64,000 nucleotides of DNA from an uncultured Eubacteriales bacterium (GCA_934488615.1 CAKSSJ010000001.1:62001-126000), one strand, 5' to 3'. Positions 35,083 to 44,311 are shown, counted from the first letter of the stretch. Program-made: numbers and translations. Notes: generated by a model from the sequence alone, not told the origin.

Positions 35083-35997
35083 ATGAGCAATATAATTGAA
35101 ATAAAAAATCTGAAAAAATCCTTCGGCGATGTCAAGGCCGTTCAGGATATTTCGTTCCACGTTGAGCAGGGCGAGCTGTTCGCTTTTCTCGGTGTAAACG
35201 GAGCGGGCAAAAGCACAACTATCTCAATAATCTGCGGTCAGCTTTCAAAGGACGGCGGAAGCGTGGAGATCTGCGGAAAGAGCGTTGACAGCTCAATCGA
35301 TGAAATCAAAAGAAACATCGGCGTTGTGTTTCAAGGCTCCGTGCTCGATCAAAAGCTGTCTGTCAGCGACAATCTTCGAAGCCGTGCCGCGCTCTACGGA
35401 ATAAAGGGCGCCGAATTCAAAAAGCGTCAAGCCGAGCTTGCGAAAATGCTGGATTTTGAAGATATTCTTAACAGAACGGTCGGTAAGCTTTCGGGCGGAC
35501 AGCGGCGCAGAATTGATGTTGCGCGTGCGCTTCTGCACAAACCGAAGCTGTTGATCCTTGATGAGCCGACGACGGGTCTTGATCCTCAGACAAGAAAAAT
35601 GCTCGGCAGTGTTGTAGACGGGCTGAGAAAAGATGAGGGCATGACGGTTCTGCTTACCACCCATTACATGGAGGAAGCGGCGGACGCGGACTATGTTGTT
35701 ATTCTCGACAGCGGAGAAATTGTCGCCGAGGGAACGCCGCTTGATTTAAAAAATAAATACACCGGCGATTTTATTACCTTATACAAGGCTGACGAAAATG
35801 AAGTTAAAAAGCTTGGATTGCCGTATGAGATTATCAAAGACGCGGTTCGTATTGCCGTTTCCGACACAGCGGCGGCAACAAAGCTGATCGTTGAAAATCC
35901 AGAGCTTTTTACGGATTATGAGGTTATTAAAGGAAAAATGGACGATGTTTTCCTTTCGGTGACAGGAAAAAAGCTGACGGGAGGTGAGGAAAAATGA
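35083..35997 (+). CDS. ABC transporter ATP-binding protein
   Basis: A 304-residue ATPase with Walker A GVNGAGKSTT (~residues 37-46), the Q-loop (VFQGS), signature LSGGQRRRIDVARAL, Walker B LLILDEPTTGLD and the switch histidine in LTTHYMEE. The C-terminal ~80 residues are the extension seen in drug-export or NatA-like proteins. It overlaps the permease gene by 4 nt (ATGA). The exported compound is not known. Confidence 0.93.
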   Translation: MSNIIEIKNLKKSFGDVKAVQDISFHVEQGELFAFLGVNGAGKSTTISIICGQLSKDGGSVEICGKSVDSSIDEIKRNIGVVFQGSVLDQKLSVSDNLRSRAALYGIKGAEFKKRQAELAKMLDFEDILNRTVGKLSGGQRRRIDVARALLHKPKLLILDEPTTGLDPQTRKMLGSVVDGLRKDEGMTVLLTTHYMEEAADADYVVILDSGEIVAEGTPLDLKNKYTGDFITLYKADENEVKKLGLPYEIIKDAVRIAVSDTAAATKLIVENPELFTDYEVIKGKMDDVFLSVTGKKLTGGEEK

Positions 35998-36893
35998 CGG
36001 GACTCGGCAATTTGATCAGACGAAATATCCGATTGTTTTTCAAGGACAGGGGTATGTTCTTTTCCTCGCTGATTACACCGATAATTTTGCTTGTTCTCTA
36101 TATAACCTTTCTTGCAAAGGTTTACCGCGACAGCTTCGCTTCGGCTCTGCCGCAGGGAATCGCGGTTGACGATACGCTTCTCAATGCGGTTGTTGCGGGT
36201 CAGCTTATTTCATCATTGCTTGCGGTCAGCTGTGTGACGGTTGCTTTTTGCTCAAATCTTTTGATGATAAACGATAAGGTCAGCGGAGCAATTCACGATC
36301 TGACGGTTTCGCCCGTGCGCCGCTCGGCGCTGGCGCTCGGATATTTTATTTCCTCGGCGGCTTCGACGCTGATAATCAGCTTTTCCGCTCTCGCTGTCGG
36401 ATTGATCTATGTTTACACTCAGGGCCGGTACATGTCGCTCGGCGATGTGCTGTATCTTATTCTTGACGTTTTTCTGCTGACGCTGTTCGGCACTGCGCTT
36501 TCGTCGTGCGTCAATTTTGCACTCACGACCAATGGTCAGGCTTCGGCGGTCGGTACGATCGTCAGCGCTGGCTACGGCTTCCTCTGCGGTGCATACATGC
36601 CTATCTCGCAGTTTGGCGGCGGGCTTCAAAAGGTTCTTATGTTCCTCCCGGGCACATACGGAACGAGCCTTATCCGCAACCATGCAATGGCGGGCGCTTT
36701 CCGCGAGATGGAGAGTGTCGGATTTCCGCATGAGGCGACGGAGAGCATAAAAAAAGCCGTTGATTGCAGTCTGACTTTCTTTGAAAATGAAGTTTCGGTT
36801 TTGGCAATGTACCTTGTGCTCGGCGGTACAACGGCGGTGTTGATAATAGCTTACATTTTGCTTAACAAAATATTTGCAGGGAGGTCAAAATGA
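35994..36893 (+). CDS. ABC-2 type transporter permease
   Basis: A 299-residue membrane protein with six likely membrane segments and the ABC-2 permease layout: an N-terminal short cytoplasmic part (NLIRRNIRLFFKDRGMFFSS), a central block of helices including GYGFLCGAYMPIS, and a last helix. It is coupled to the ATPase before it and to the small gene after it, both through ATGA overlaps, so the three form one unit. Confidence 0.9.
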   Translation: MTGLGNLIRRNIRLFFKDRGMFFSSLITPIILLVLYITFLAKVYRDSFASALPQGIAVDDTLLNAVVAGQLISSLLAVSCVTVAFCSNLLMINDKVSGAIHDLTVSPVRRSALALGYFISSAASTLIISFSALAVGLIYVYTQGRYMSLGDVLYLILDVFLLTLFGTALSSCVNFALTTNGQASAVGTIVSAGYGFLCGAYMPISQFGGGLQKVLMFLPGTYGTSLIRNHAMAGAFREMESVGFPHEATESIKKAVDCSLTFFENEVSVLAMYLVLGGTTAVLIIAYILLNKIFAGRSK

Positions 36894-37090
36894 GTAAATA
36901 CGAACCGCTTTGGAATTATGCCAAAGAGCAGGACAATGATTTTACGCTGACCTACGAGCAGGTTGAAAAAATTCTCGGATTTCCGATAGATCATTCCTTC
37001 CTGACATTCAAAAATGAACTGACGAATTACGGTTGGCAGGTCGGGAAAATCTCGATGAAAAACAAAAACGTTAAATTTATAAAAATATAA
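36890..37090 (+). CDS. Small DUF7662-like protein
   Basis: A 66-residue protein with YEPLWNYAKEQ, LTYEQVEKILGFPID and a final strand GWQVGKIS..KNVKFIKI, a pattern seen in the small DUF7662 domain (W..L.FEEIE.ILGF...). It overlaps the permease gene by 4 nt, so it belongs to the ABC operon. The function is unknown; a nucleic-acid or protein-binding accessory is possible. Confidence 0.65.
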   Translation: MSKYEPLWNYAKEQDNDFTLTYEQVEKILGFPIDHSFLTFKNELTNYGWQVGKISMKNKNVKFIKI

Positions 37091-37093
37091 AGC

Positions 37094-37132
37094 TTGCCCA
37101 TTCTTAATTAAAAAAGGATGGGCAGATTTTTT
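37094..37132 (+). terminator. Terminator of the ABC operon
   Basis: Stem TGCCCAT / ATGGGCA (37094-37100 with 37117-37123) followed by T7, 4 nt after the stop. Confidence 0.87.
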
Positions 37133-37152
37133 GCGAATAATTGAAAAATACA

Positions 37153-37181
37153 TTGATTTAATCAGCAGTTTGTTTTATTAT
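37153..37181 (+). promoter_or_regulatory. Promoter of the GH3 gene
   Basis: TTGATT (37153-37158), 17 nt, TATTAT (37176-37181), 33 nt before the ATG at 37215. Confidence 0.62.
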
Positions 37182-37214
37182 TATTTTAAAGCCAAAAAGA
37201 ATGGAGATTTGATT

Positions 37215-39596
37215 ATGGATAAATACGCAAGATTCAGATATCAACCGTGTATACCGATGGGCGCAGACGGCAGAAAGCTGACGGGCTCACCCGAGCATAC
37301 CGCACTTTCAAGAAAAGCCGCAGGTGAGGGTATGGTTCTGCTCAAGAACGATGATAACTCATTGCCGCTTAAAAAAGACGAAAAGGTTGCGCTTTTCGGC
37401 AAGGCGACAATCGAATACATAAAGGGCGGCGGAGGAAGCGGTGACGTTTTCTGCGCCTACACCCACAATATTTACGACGGCTTTGCTCAGAAAGAGAAAG
37501 AGGGCAAAATCAGTGTTTATATGCCGACTGTTGATTTCTATAAGGAATACGTAAAGAAAGAAAGCAGGAAGATCCCTACCCGTGCCGAAATCGAAAAGAC
37601 TTGGGATATAGTCAATGCAATGGATTTCTGTCAGAAAAAGGATGACATTGTCTATGACACCTTTGCAAGCATGCACGTTGTCGAAGCGGAAGCTCCCGAT
37701 GAGCTTATAAGCGCTGCGGCAGAAAATGCAGACACAGCAATAATCACGCTCAGCCGTTTCTCCGCCGAAGGCGTCGACCGTCGTGCCATCAGCGGCGACT
37801 ACTATCTTTCCGATGCAGAAAAGAGCCTTATTGACCGAGTTTCGGCGGCATTCAAAAAAACAATAGTTGTTCTTAACTCGGGCGGAGTGGTTGACTGTGA
37901 GCACTTCGCCGAGAACGACAAGGTTCAGGGCATTCTCTGCGGCTGGCAGGGCGGCATGGAGGGCGGTATGGCGGTTGCCGATATTCTTTGCGGTGACGTC
38001 AATCCGTCGGGCAAGCTCGGCGACACAATTCCGAAATCATACGACTGTTATGAGAACGGAAAGATGTTCCAAACGGGTTATGAGCACCTTGACTATGAGG
38101 ACGATATTTATGTCGGCTATCGCTATTTTGAAACAATTCCGGGAGCGGCAGAAAAAGTTCGCTACCCGTTCGGCTTTGGCCTTTCTTATACGGACTTTGA
38201 GATGAGCGGCGCTTTTTGCGGCGAGAGCGAAGGCAAAATTGTTGCCGTTGTTACGGTTAAGAATATCGGCAAAGTCTCCGGCAAAGAGGTTGTGCAGCTT
38301 TATTACAGCGCGCCTCAAGGAAAGCTCGGAAAGCCGTCAAAGGAGCTTGCGGCATTTGCAAAAACAAAGCTTCTTGCTCCGGGGGAGAGCCAAACTGTGG
38401 CACTGAGCTTTGATATAAATGACATGGCAAGCTTTGACGATCTCGGAAAAATCCAAAAATCCGCATTTGTTCTTGAAAAGGGAACATATAAATTCAGCCT
38501 CGGAAATTCCGTCAGAAACACGAGACTGCTCGACTACGAATTTACGGCAGACGAGGATATTATCATTAAGCAGTCGAAGTCACTTCTTAAACCGTTTAAG
38601 CTTGAAAAAAGACTCCTTGCGGACGGAAGCTATGAGAAACTTCCTCAGAGCGAGCAAAGCTATGATTCGGGTAAAAATAACTTAGCCGATGCAAAGGCTC
38701 CCGACGAAGAGGTTATGTTTGATTATGTCGGTGAAAAAATCAGTCTTGACGATTTTATCAGACAGTTCACCGTTGATGAGCTTATAGACTTTGTCGGCGG
38801 ACATCAGAATCAGCCCGGCGTTTGCAATACAGGAGCCTTCGGCGGTTTGAAACGGCTCGATATTCCTCCGATTCCTACAGCCGACGGTCCCGCAGGTGTT
38901 CGTCTCAACGCCAAAACAGGAGCACCTACAACGGCGTGGCCGTGTGCAACGCTTCTTGCCTGCACCTGGAATACCGAGCTTATCGAGGAGGTCGGTTCGG
39001 CGGGCGGTGCCGAGCTGAGAGAGAACAATCTCGGCGTTTGGCTTGCTCCTGCAATGAATATTCATCGCAATCCGCTTTGCGGCCGTAACTTTGAGTATTT
39101 TTCCGAGGATCCGCTTCTTGCCGGAAAATGCTGTGCGGCAGACGTAAGGGGAATTCAATCAAGAAAGGTCGCAGCTTCGGTCAAGCACTTCGCTTGCAAT
39201 AACAGAGAGTCAAACCGGTTTGAATGTGATTCGAGAGTTTCCGAGCGTGCGCTGAGAGAAATCTATCTCCGTGGCTTTGAAATATGCGTTAAGGAAGCCG
39301 ACCCATGGACTGTTATGTCCTCATATAATATTATCAACGGCTGTCATACATCAACAAGCTATGAGCTTTTGACCGAGATTCTCAAAGGCGAATGGGGCTT
39401 CAAGGGCATGGTTACGACCGACTGGGGCGTTCACAGCCATCATTCCGACGAGATTCTTGCGGGCAACGACCTCAAGATGGGTGAGGGCGAACCGAATGAG
39501 CTTAAAGAGGCATACGAAAACGGCAAAATAACAAGAGCAGACCTTGAAGCCTGCGTCAGAAGGATTCTCGTGATGACAATAAATGTTGCCGAATAA
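37215..39596 (+). CDS. GH3 beta-glucosidase with permuted domain order
   Basis: A 793-residue protein. The N-terminal part (LSRKAAGEGMVLLKND, residues ~34-50) is what is normally the second GH3 domain, with ILCGWQGGMEGG and FGFGLSYT. Then comes a fibronectin-III-like domain (VSGKEVVQLYYSAP, KELAAFAKT). The TIM barrel with GPAGVRL, NIHRNPLCGRNFEYFSEDP and the nucleophile D736 (VTTDWG) is last. This swapped order is known in some GH3 enzymes of ruminal and gut Firmicutes. There is no signal peptide, so it is cytoplasmic. The ATG at 37215 is chosen because an upstream in-frame TTG lies in the terminator. Confidence 0.9.
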   Translation: MDKYARFRYQPCIPMGADGRKLTGSPEHTALSRKAAGEGMVLLKNDDNSLPLKKDEKVALFGKATIEYIKGGGGSGDVFCAYTHNIYDGFAQKEKEGKISVYMPTVDFYKEYVKKESRKIPTRAEIEKTWDIVNAMDFCQKKDDIVYDTFASMHVVEAEAPDELISAAAENADTAIITLSRFSAEGVDRRAISGDYYLSDAEKSLIDRVSAAFKKTIVVLNSGGVVDCEHFAENDKVQGILCGWQGGMEGGMAVADILCGDVNPSGKLGDTIPKSYDCYENGKMFQTGYEHLDYEDDIYVGYRYFETIPGAAEKVRYPFGFGLSYTDFEMSGAFCGESEGKIVAVVTVKNIGKVSGKEVVQLYYSAPQGKLGKPSKELAAFAKTKLLAPGESQTVALSFDINDMASFDDLGKIQKSAFVLEKGTYKFSLGNSVRNTRLLDYEFTADEDIIIKQSKSLLKPFKLEKRLLADGSYEKLPQSEQSYDSGKNNLADAKAPDEEVMFDYVGEKISLDDFIRQFTVDELIDFVGGHQNQPGVCNTGAFGGLKRLDIPPIPTADGPAGVRLNAKTGAPTTAWPCATLLACTWNTELIEEVGSAGGAELRENNLGVWLAPAMNIHRNPLCGRNFEYFSEDPLLAGKCCAADVRGIQSRKVAASVKHFACNNRESNRFECDSRVSERALREIYLRGFEICVKEADPWTVMSSYNIINGCHTSTSYELLTEILKGEWGFKGMVTTDWGVHSHHSDEILAGNDLKMGEGEPNELKEAYENGKITRADLEACVRRILVMTINVAE

Positions 39597-39669
39597 TCTG
39601 TTATAAATACGAAAATGTTTATGAATATTTTACCTGAGCAAAACAATTCTGTTTTTTTGAAATTTCCTA

Positions 39670-39698
39670 TTGTAATTTCACCGAAATATATGTATAAT
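39670..39698 (+). promoter_or_regulatory. Promoter of the pyrophosphatase-like/Nudix gene
   Basis: TTGTAA (39670-39675), 17 nt, TATAAT (39693-39698). The leader is about 90 nt. Confidence 0.65.
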
Positions 39699-39794
39699 GG
39701 TACGGTAAATTGAATGCGGACGAAAAAACAATGTATTTTGTTGCGTCTGCGGTAAATCCGTGCGCATTCGGCACACGGTGGAGGAGTTAGGAAC

Positions 39795-40535
39795 ATGCTT
39801 GGTAAATATGTTCGTATCAAGGTGACTCATCCGATCCACTCTTACAGCAATGAACAGGGCTTTACTTATGAGCTGAACTACGGCGAGGTAGAGGGAGCAA
39901 AGCAGTTCAACGCGTCCGTTAAAGGCGCATTTATAATGGGCATCAATCATCCCGTGCGAAGCTTTGACGGAAGAGTAGTTGGTATCGTCAGATATGACGG
40001 CAGTAATGAAACAGATTGGGTTGTAGCGCCGAAAAGTACAAGATTCATCAACATTGACATCGCAAACGGCATTGATTTTGCTGTCAAGAACAGAAAACAC
40101 ACGCTGGAGTGCCTCTATGAGCGTTCCTGCGGAGCCGTTGTTTACAGAGACATCGGCGGAATGATTCGTTTCCTGCTTATCAAGAACAGGCGAAGCGCTC
40201 ACTGGGGCTTCCCCAAGGGTCACGTTGAGCAGGGCGAGAACGATCATCAGACGGCTTACCGTGAGGTGCTTGAAGAAACGGGAATAAGGATAAATATTCA
40301 TCCCGATTTTATCACGAAAAGCCAGTACACTATCCAGGGTAAGGTCGAGAAAAATGTCAATATTTTTCTTGCTTCAACTCAGGATACCCAGACGATTATC
40401 CAAAAGGAAGAAATTGAAGATTATATTTGGCTCGGATATGAGAAGGCTCTTAATAAGCTTCGCTTTGAGAATGACAGAACTATTCTTGCCAAGGCATATA
40501 ATTATCTTCGGAACAAAAAAATCATAACGGAGTAA
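39795..40535 (+). CDS. Nudix hydrolase fused to a degenerate inorganic-pyrophosphatase-like domain
   Basis: A 246-residue protein. Residues 1-100 resemble the short clostridial inorganic-pyrophosphatase domain (FTYELNYGEVEG, FIMGINHPVRSFDGRVVGIV, WVVAPKST), but the metal-binding aspartates of the DGEExD segment are replaced (KQFNAS). Residues 110-240 are a Nudix domain with a full box at 142-164 (GHVEQGE then REVLEETGI). The Nudix domain should hydrolyse a nucleoside diphosphate-linked substrate. GGAGGAGTT precedes the ATG. It is followed after 4 nt by the next gene. Confidence 0.82.
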   Translation: MLGKYVRIKVTHPIHSYSNEQGFTYELNYGEVEGAKQFNASVKGAFIMGINHPVRSFDGRVVGIVRYDGSNETDWVVAPKSTRFINIDIANGIDFAVKNRKHTLECLYERSCGAVVYRDIGGMIRFLLIKNRRSAHWGFPKGHVEQGENDHQTAYREVLEETGIRINIHPDFITKSQYTIQGKVEKNVNIFLASTQDTQTIIQKEEIEDYIWLGYEKALNKLRFENDRTILAKAYNYLRNKKIITE

Positions 40536-40539
40536 AAAG

Positions 40540-41040
40540 ATGACAGACCAATTGATTCAGTCCATCGTAACCTTTTTCCAGGATAAAATTCCAAACGAGC
40601 TTACGGTTTTTATTATTTCCGTGCTTCCTGTTCTTGAACTGAGGGGCGGCCTTATTGCCGCAAAGCTTTTGGATATGAATATTATCAGAGCATTTATTGT
40701 TTGCTATTTGGGCAACATGCTCCCGATTCCCTTTATACTTCTTTTCCTCAGAAAGATATTTGATTGGATGAGGAAGTCGAAAAGGCTCGGCAAAATTGTC
40801 GGTAAGCTTGAGCATAAGGCGGAAAAGCATCGCAAAACGATTGATAAATACGGCGCGTGGGGTCTGCTGGTGCTCGTCGCGATTCCGTTGCCCGGAACAG
40901 GCGGATGGACGGGCGCGCTTGTTGCCGAGATCATGGACATCAAATTTAAAAAGGCTTTGCCGATAATTGCTCTCGGCGTGCTTATAGCGGGATTTATTGT
41001 CGGAGCGCTGTTTTACGGCTTGCTCGGAAATGTAATTTAA
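40540..41040 (+). CDS. Small multidrug-export-like membrane protein
   Basis: A 166-residue protein with four or five hydrophobic segments. The ELRGGLIAAKLLDM motif near residue 33 and LVAIPLPGTGGWTGALVAEI near 112 are characteristic of the family annotated as putative small multi-drug export (PF06695). The actual transported substrate is unproven. It begins 4 nt after the Nudix gene and ends in a strong terminator. Confidence 0.87.
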   Translation: MTDQLIQSIVTFFQDKIPNELTVFIISVLPVLELRGGLIAAKLLDMNIIRAFIVCYLGNMLPIPFILLFLRKIFDWMRKSKRLGKIVGKLEHKAEKHRKTIDKYGAWGLLVLVAIPLPGTGGWTGALVAEIMDIKFKKALPIIALGVLIAGFIVGALFYGLLGNVI

Positions 41041-41057
41041 ATCAAATAACGGCAATG

Positions 41058-41086
41058 CGGACAGGAAATCAACCTGTCCGTTTTTT
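41058..41086 (+). terminator. Terminator before pyrH
   Basis: Perfect stem CGGACAGG / CCTGTCCG (41058-41065 with 41073-41080), loop AAATCAA, then T6. Confidence 0.95.
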
Positions 41087-41135
41087 GTTTTGCAAAAATA
41101 AATTTGAATTTTTCGTGAAAAATATCATTTTTCAC

Positions 41136-41164
41136 TTTACATAACCGCCGTTTTAAAGTAAAAT
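41136..41164 (+). promoter_or_regulatory. Promoter of the pyrH-to-polC operon
   Basis: TTTACA (41136-41141), 17 nt, TAAAAT (41159-41164), 36 nt before the pyrH ATG. Confidence 0.68.
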
Positions 41165-41199
41165 ATAAACGATATATTAGAGCAGTGGGGGTATTCAGA

Positions 41200-41898
41200 A
41201 TGTATAAAAGAATTCTGCTGAAGCTCAGCGGCGAGGTTCTTGCAGGTGAGCAGGGTCACGGCATTGATTTTGACATGGTGACCAATGTTTGTACATACGT
41301 TAAAAAGGTTGCCAATATGGGTGTTCAGATAGGACTTGTTGTCGGCGGCGGTAACTTCTGGCGCGGAAGAAGCAGCGGCACGATGAACCGCACAAGAGCA
41401 GACAACATGGGCATGCTTGCAACGGTTATGAATTCGCTTGCTCTTTGCGAGGCTCTCGAGCAGCTCGGTGTTAAGGCGAGAGTTATGTCGGCGGTAGGTA
41501 TGCAGCCGATTGCGGAGCAGTATGTTGCCCGCGATGCGGTCGCTCATCTCAATGACGGCGAGGTCGTTATCTTCGGATGCGGCACAGGCTGCCCGTTCTT
41601 CTCAACCGATACAACGGCGGCGCTCAGAGCGGCTGAGATCGAAGCCGATGTTATCTTCAAGGCAACGAATGTTGACGGCGTTTTCGATAAGGACCCGAAC
41701 AAGTTCAGCGACGCGGTCAAGTACGATACGCTCACTCATTCCGAGGTTCTTGCAAAGGGTCTCAAGGTAATGGACAGCACTGCGGCTTCGCTTTGCAGGG
41801 ATAATTCAATTGCAATTCTCGTTTTCAATCTTGAAGATCCAGAGAATATCATCAGAGCCGTTAAGGGCGAAAATATAGGCACACTAGTTAAAGAATAA
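41200..41898 (+). CDS. pyrH: UMP kinase
   Basis: Phosphorylates UMP to UDP for pyrimidine nucleotide supply. The 232-residue protein has [30 protein letters not shown] and the [21 protein letters not shown] block of bacterial UMP kinases (amino-acid kinase fold). The ATG at 41200 follows a GGGGG stretch with good spacing; a GTG five codons earlier lies inside it. It heads a conserved operon with frr. Confidence 0.95.
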   Translation: MYKRILLKLSGEVLAGEQGHGIDFDMVTNVCTYVKKVANMGVQIGLVVGGGNFWRGRSSGTMNRTRADNMGMLATVMNSLALCEALEQLGVKARVMSAVGMQPIAEQYVARDAVAHLNDGEVVIFGCGTGCPFFSTDTTAALRAAEIEADVIFKATNVDGVFDKDPNKFSDAVKYDTLTHSEVLAKGLKVMDSTAASLCRDNSIAILVFNLEDPENIIRAVKGENIGTLVKE

Positions 41899-41926
41899 AA
41901 ATATAAATCAAGTAAGGAGAATTTTC

Positions 41927-42481
41927 ATGAAAGAAGTTTACAGCAATACCAGAGAGAAAATGACAAAGACGGTTTCCGTTCTCGGCAAGGACTATGCCGC
42001 AATCAGAGCAGGCCGTGCAAACCCCGGCGTACTCGACAAGGTTCTTGTTGACTACTACGGAGTTCCGACACCTATCAATCAGATGGCTGCAATTTCAGTC
42101 TCCGAGGCTCGTATCCTTGTTATTCAGCCGTGGGATAAGTCCACACTTACTCCGATCTATAAGGCGATTCAGGCCTCCGATATCGGCATCAATCCGCAGA
42201 ACGACGGCACTGTTATCCGCTTGACCTTCCCTCAGCTTACCGAGGACAGACGTAAGGAGCTTGTTAAGGACATCAAGAAGATGGCAGAGGATTCAAAGGT
42301 TGCTATCCGTTCTATCCGCCGCGATGCTATCGACAAGATCAAGAAGATGCAGAAGGCATCCGAAATCACCGAGGACGACCTCAAGAACGGCGAAGACGAG
42401 CTTCAGAAGATCACCGATGAATTTATCAAGGAGATCGACGCCGCCGCTTCAACAAAAGAAAAGGAAGTTATGTCAATATAA
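41927..42481 (+). CDS. frr: Ribosome recycling factor
   Basis: Splits the post-termination ribosome with EF-G. The 184-residue protein has the RAGRANPGVLDKVLVDYYG signature, the LTEDRRKELVKDIKK helix and the last IRRDAIDKIKKM helix of the three-helix bundle. AAGGAGAATTTTC precedes the ATG. Confidence 0.97.
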   Translation: MKEVYSNTREKMTKTVSVLGKDYAAIRAGRANPGVLDKVLVDYYGVPTPINQMAAISVSEARILVIQPWDKSTLTPIYKAIQASDIGINPQNDGTVIRLTFPQLTEDRRKELVKDIKKMAEDSKVAIRSIRRDAIDKIKKMQKASEITEDDLKNGEDELQKITDEFIKEIDAAASTKEKEVMSI

Positions 42482-42505
42482 ATTGCGTACGCTTTGATTA
42501 CTTTA

Positions 42506-42530
42506 CAGGCAGGCTTTCACGGTCTGCCTG
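42506..42530 (+). terminator. Hairpin after frr, weak or partial terminator
   Basis: Perfect stem CAGGCAG / CTGCCTG with an 11-nt loop, followed only by TTATC. It may attenuate rather than stop the operon. Confidence 0.5.
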
Positions 42531-42552
42531 TTATCAATAAAGGGGCTTTGCG

Positions 42553-43503
42553 ATGAATCCTTTGATTTCGATAATTGTGCCTGTTTATAATCAGGAAAAA
42601 TATCTTTCAAGGTGTTTGGACAGTATATTAAATCAGACATATACAAATTTTGAGGTTGTGTGTGTAGATGATCACAGCACAGATTCTTCGGCGGAGATTA
42701 TCGGCAAGTACATTTCTGAGGATTCGCGAATATTTTACTGTAAAAATACGGGCAAGGGTGTTTCTGCCGCAAGAAATTACGGCATTGAAAAGGCGAAAGG
42801 CGAGTATATAGGCTTCGTCGATTCCGATGACTTTATTCAGCCGCAGATGTATGAATTTATGATGAAGGCTGTTGCCGAAAATAATTGTGAAATGGTTGCC
42901 TGCGGATATGAACGTGTTGACGAAGAAAATTACAGGTCTTTCGAATACCGTGCCCGTGAGTGCAAAACCTCCGAGTTCGTTGACATGTATAATTTTGAGA
43001 AAATCATAAAAAACGAAATGATTCTTTCAAGCGCATGCACGAAGCTCATTGAAAAAAATTTTTTGATAAAATATGGCAGATTCGGCAATTATACGGTCGG
43101 CGAGGACACGGTCTTTTGCGCAGGACTTTGGGCGAATTCGTCAAAAGCAGTTTTGGTCGATTTGCCGCTGTACGGATATTTTAATAATCAGCACAGTGTT
43201 CTTCACAAAAAAATTGACAAGAATAAAATTGACCTAATGCATGCCCGTCTGGCGGCGTACAAAATATACCGCGGTTACGACCGCAAAACAGCCGCATGCT
43301 TTCTTTTCAGGAACGTTGCCCGAATGGAAAGATGCATCAGGGACAGAGAGCTGACCGAACAAAGCAGTTATGCGCAGATGAATAGAGTCTTTATTAAATC
43401 TGTGCCGCATTTTTTGTGCATAAAGGGTCTGAGCTTCAAAGAAAAAATGTTTTATATCTTAAACTTTACTTCAAATTATTTAAAGTTTAAATTTAAAAAA
43501 TAA
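42553..43503 (+). CDS. Family 2 glycosyltransferase
   Basis: A 316-residue enzyme of the GT-A fold. It begins ISIIVPVYNQEKYLSRCLDS, with VCVDDHSTDSS and the DSDD metal/nucleotide motif (GFVDSDDFIQ) near residue 95. The C-terminal ~100 residues form a helical region. It probably transfers a sugar from a nucleotide donor to a surface polysaccharide, but acceptor and donor are unknown. It sits between frr and uppS in an operon where a glycosyltransferase is not usual; AT-richer codons suggest it may have entered later. Confidence 0.9.
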   Translation: MNPLISIIVPVYNQEKYLSRCLDSILNQTYTNFEVVCVDDHSTDSSAEIIGKYISEDSRIFYCKNTGKGVSAARNYGIEKAKGEYIGFVDSDDFIQPQMYEFMMKAVAENNCEMVACGYERVDEENYRSFEYRARECKTSEFVDMYNFEKIIKNEMILSSACTKLIEKNFLIKYGRFGNYTVGEDTVFCAGLWANSSKAVLVDLPLYGYFNNQHSVLHKKIDKNKIDLMHARLAAYKIYRGYDRKTAACFLFRNVARMERCIRDRELTEQSSYAQMNRVFIKSVPHFLCIKGLSFKEKMFYILNFTSNYLKFKFKK

Positions 43504-43527
43504 TCAGTTAAAGGACTTGATTGTTCT

Positions 43528-44244
43528 ATGGAAGAAAGAAAAGTTCCGTCACATATCGGCATAATCATGGACGGCAACGGCCGTTGGGCAAAGCAGCGAG
43601 GCTTGCCGCGCTCCGAGGGTCATAAAGCAGGCGCAAAGGTATTTAAGCAAATTTGCGATTATGCAGGAGAAATCGGTATACAGAGTATAACCTTTTATGC
43701 CTTCTCAACCGAGAATTGGAAGCGTCCGCCCGAGGAGGTTTCGTCTCTCATGGATCTTTTTCGTGAATACATGCACGAGGCCGAGGACAGAAAAGCCGAA
43801 AATCTTCAAAAGGGCATGAGAATGCACTTTATCGGACATCGCGAGGGCATCCCTGAGGATCTTCTCAATCTTTTCGATACCTCCGAGGAGGAATCGCGCG
43901 ACGCCGAGAAATACGACGTCAATATCGCCATCAATTACGGCGGCAGACTTGAAATCGTCGATGCCGTCAAGCAGCTCGGCGAAAAAATCAAATCAGGCGA
44001 GCTTGACCCTGCCGACATCACCGAGGACGATATTTCCTCACACCTCTATACCGCAGGACAGAGTGATCCCGATCTTATTATTCGTCCCAGCGGCGAATAC
44101 CGCCTCTCGAATTTCCTCACCTGGCAGTCGGCATATTCCGAGCTTTGGTTCTCCGACATTCTTTGGCCGGACTTCACTCCTGCCGATCTCGATAAGGCGA
44201 TAGACGACTATAATAAGCGCAACCGTCGTTTCGGCGGCGTTTGA
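43528..44244 (+). CDS. uppS: Undecaprenyl diphosphate synthase
   Basis: Builds the C55 lipid carrier for wall polymers by cis-prenyl transfer. The 238-residue protein has IGIIMDGNGRWAKQRGLPRS with the catalytic aspartate, FYAFSTENWKRPP and the RPSGEYRLSNFLTWQSAYSE end region. AAAGGA lies upstream of the ATG. cdsA and dxr follow, a conserved arrangement. Confidence 0.96.
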   Translation: MEERKVPSHIGIIMDGNGRWAKQRGLPRSEGHKAGAKVFKQICDYAGEIGIQSITFYAFSTENWKRPPEEVSSLMDLFREYMHEAEDRKAENLQKGMRMHFIGHREGIPEDLLNLFDTSEEESRDAEKYDVNIAINYGGRLEIVDAVKQLGEKIKSGELDPADITEDDISSHLYTAGQSDPDLIIRPSGEYRLSNFLTWQSAYSELWFSDILWPDFTPADLDKAIDDYNKRNRRFGGV

Positions 44245-44311
44245 GTTTGTATAAAATCGCCCACAGCACTTTTTTGCTCGGTGCAGTAACTTATTTGAAA
44301 GGATAAACCAC

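Noticed and set aside
37131..37214. Longer GH3 start at TTG 37131
   Set aside because: It begins inside the T-run of a terminator and would precede the predicted promoter.
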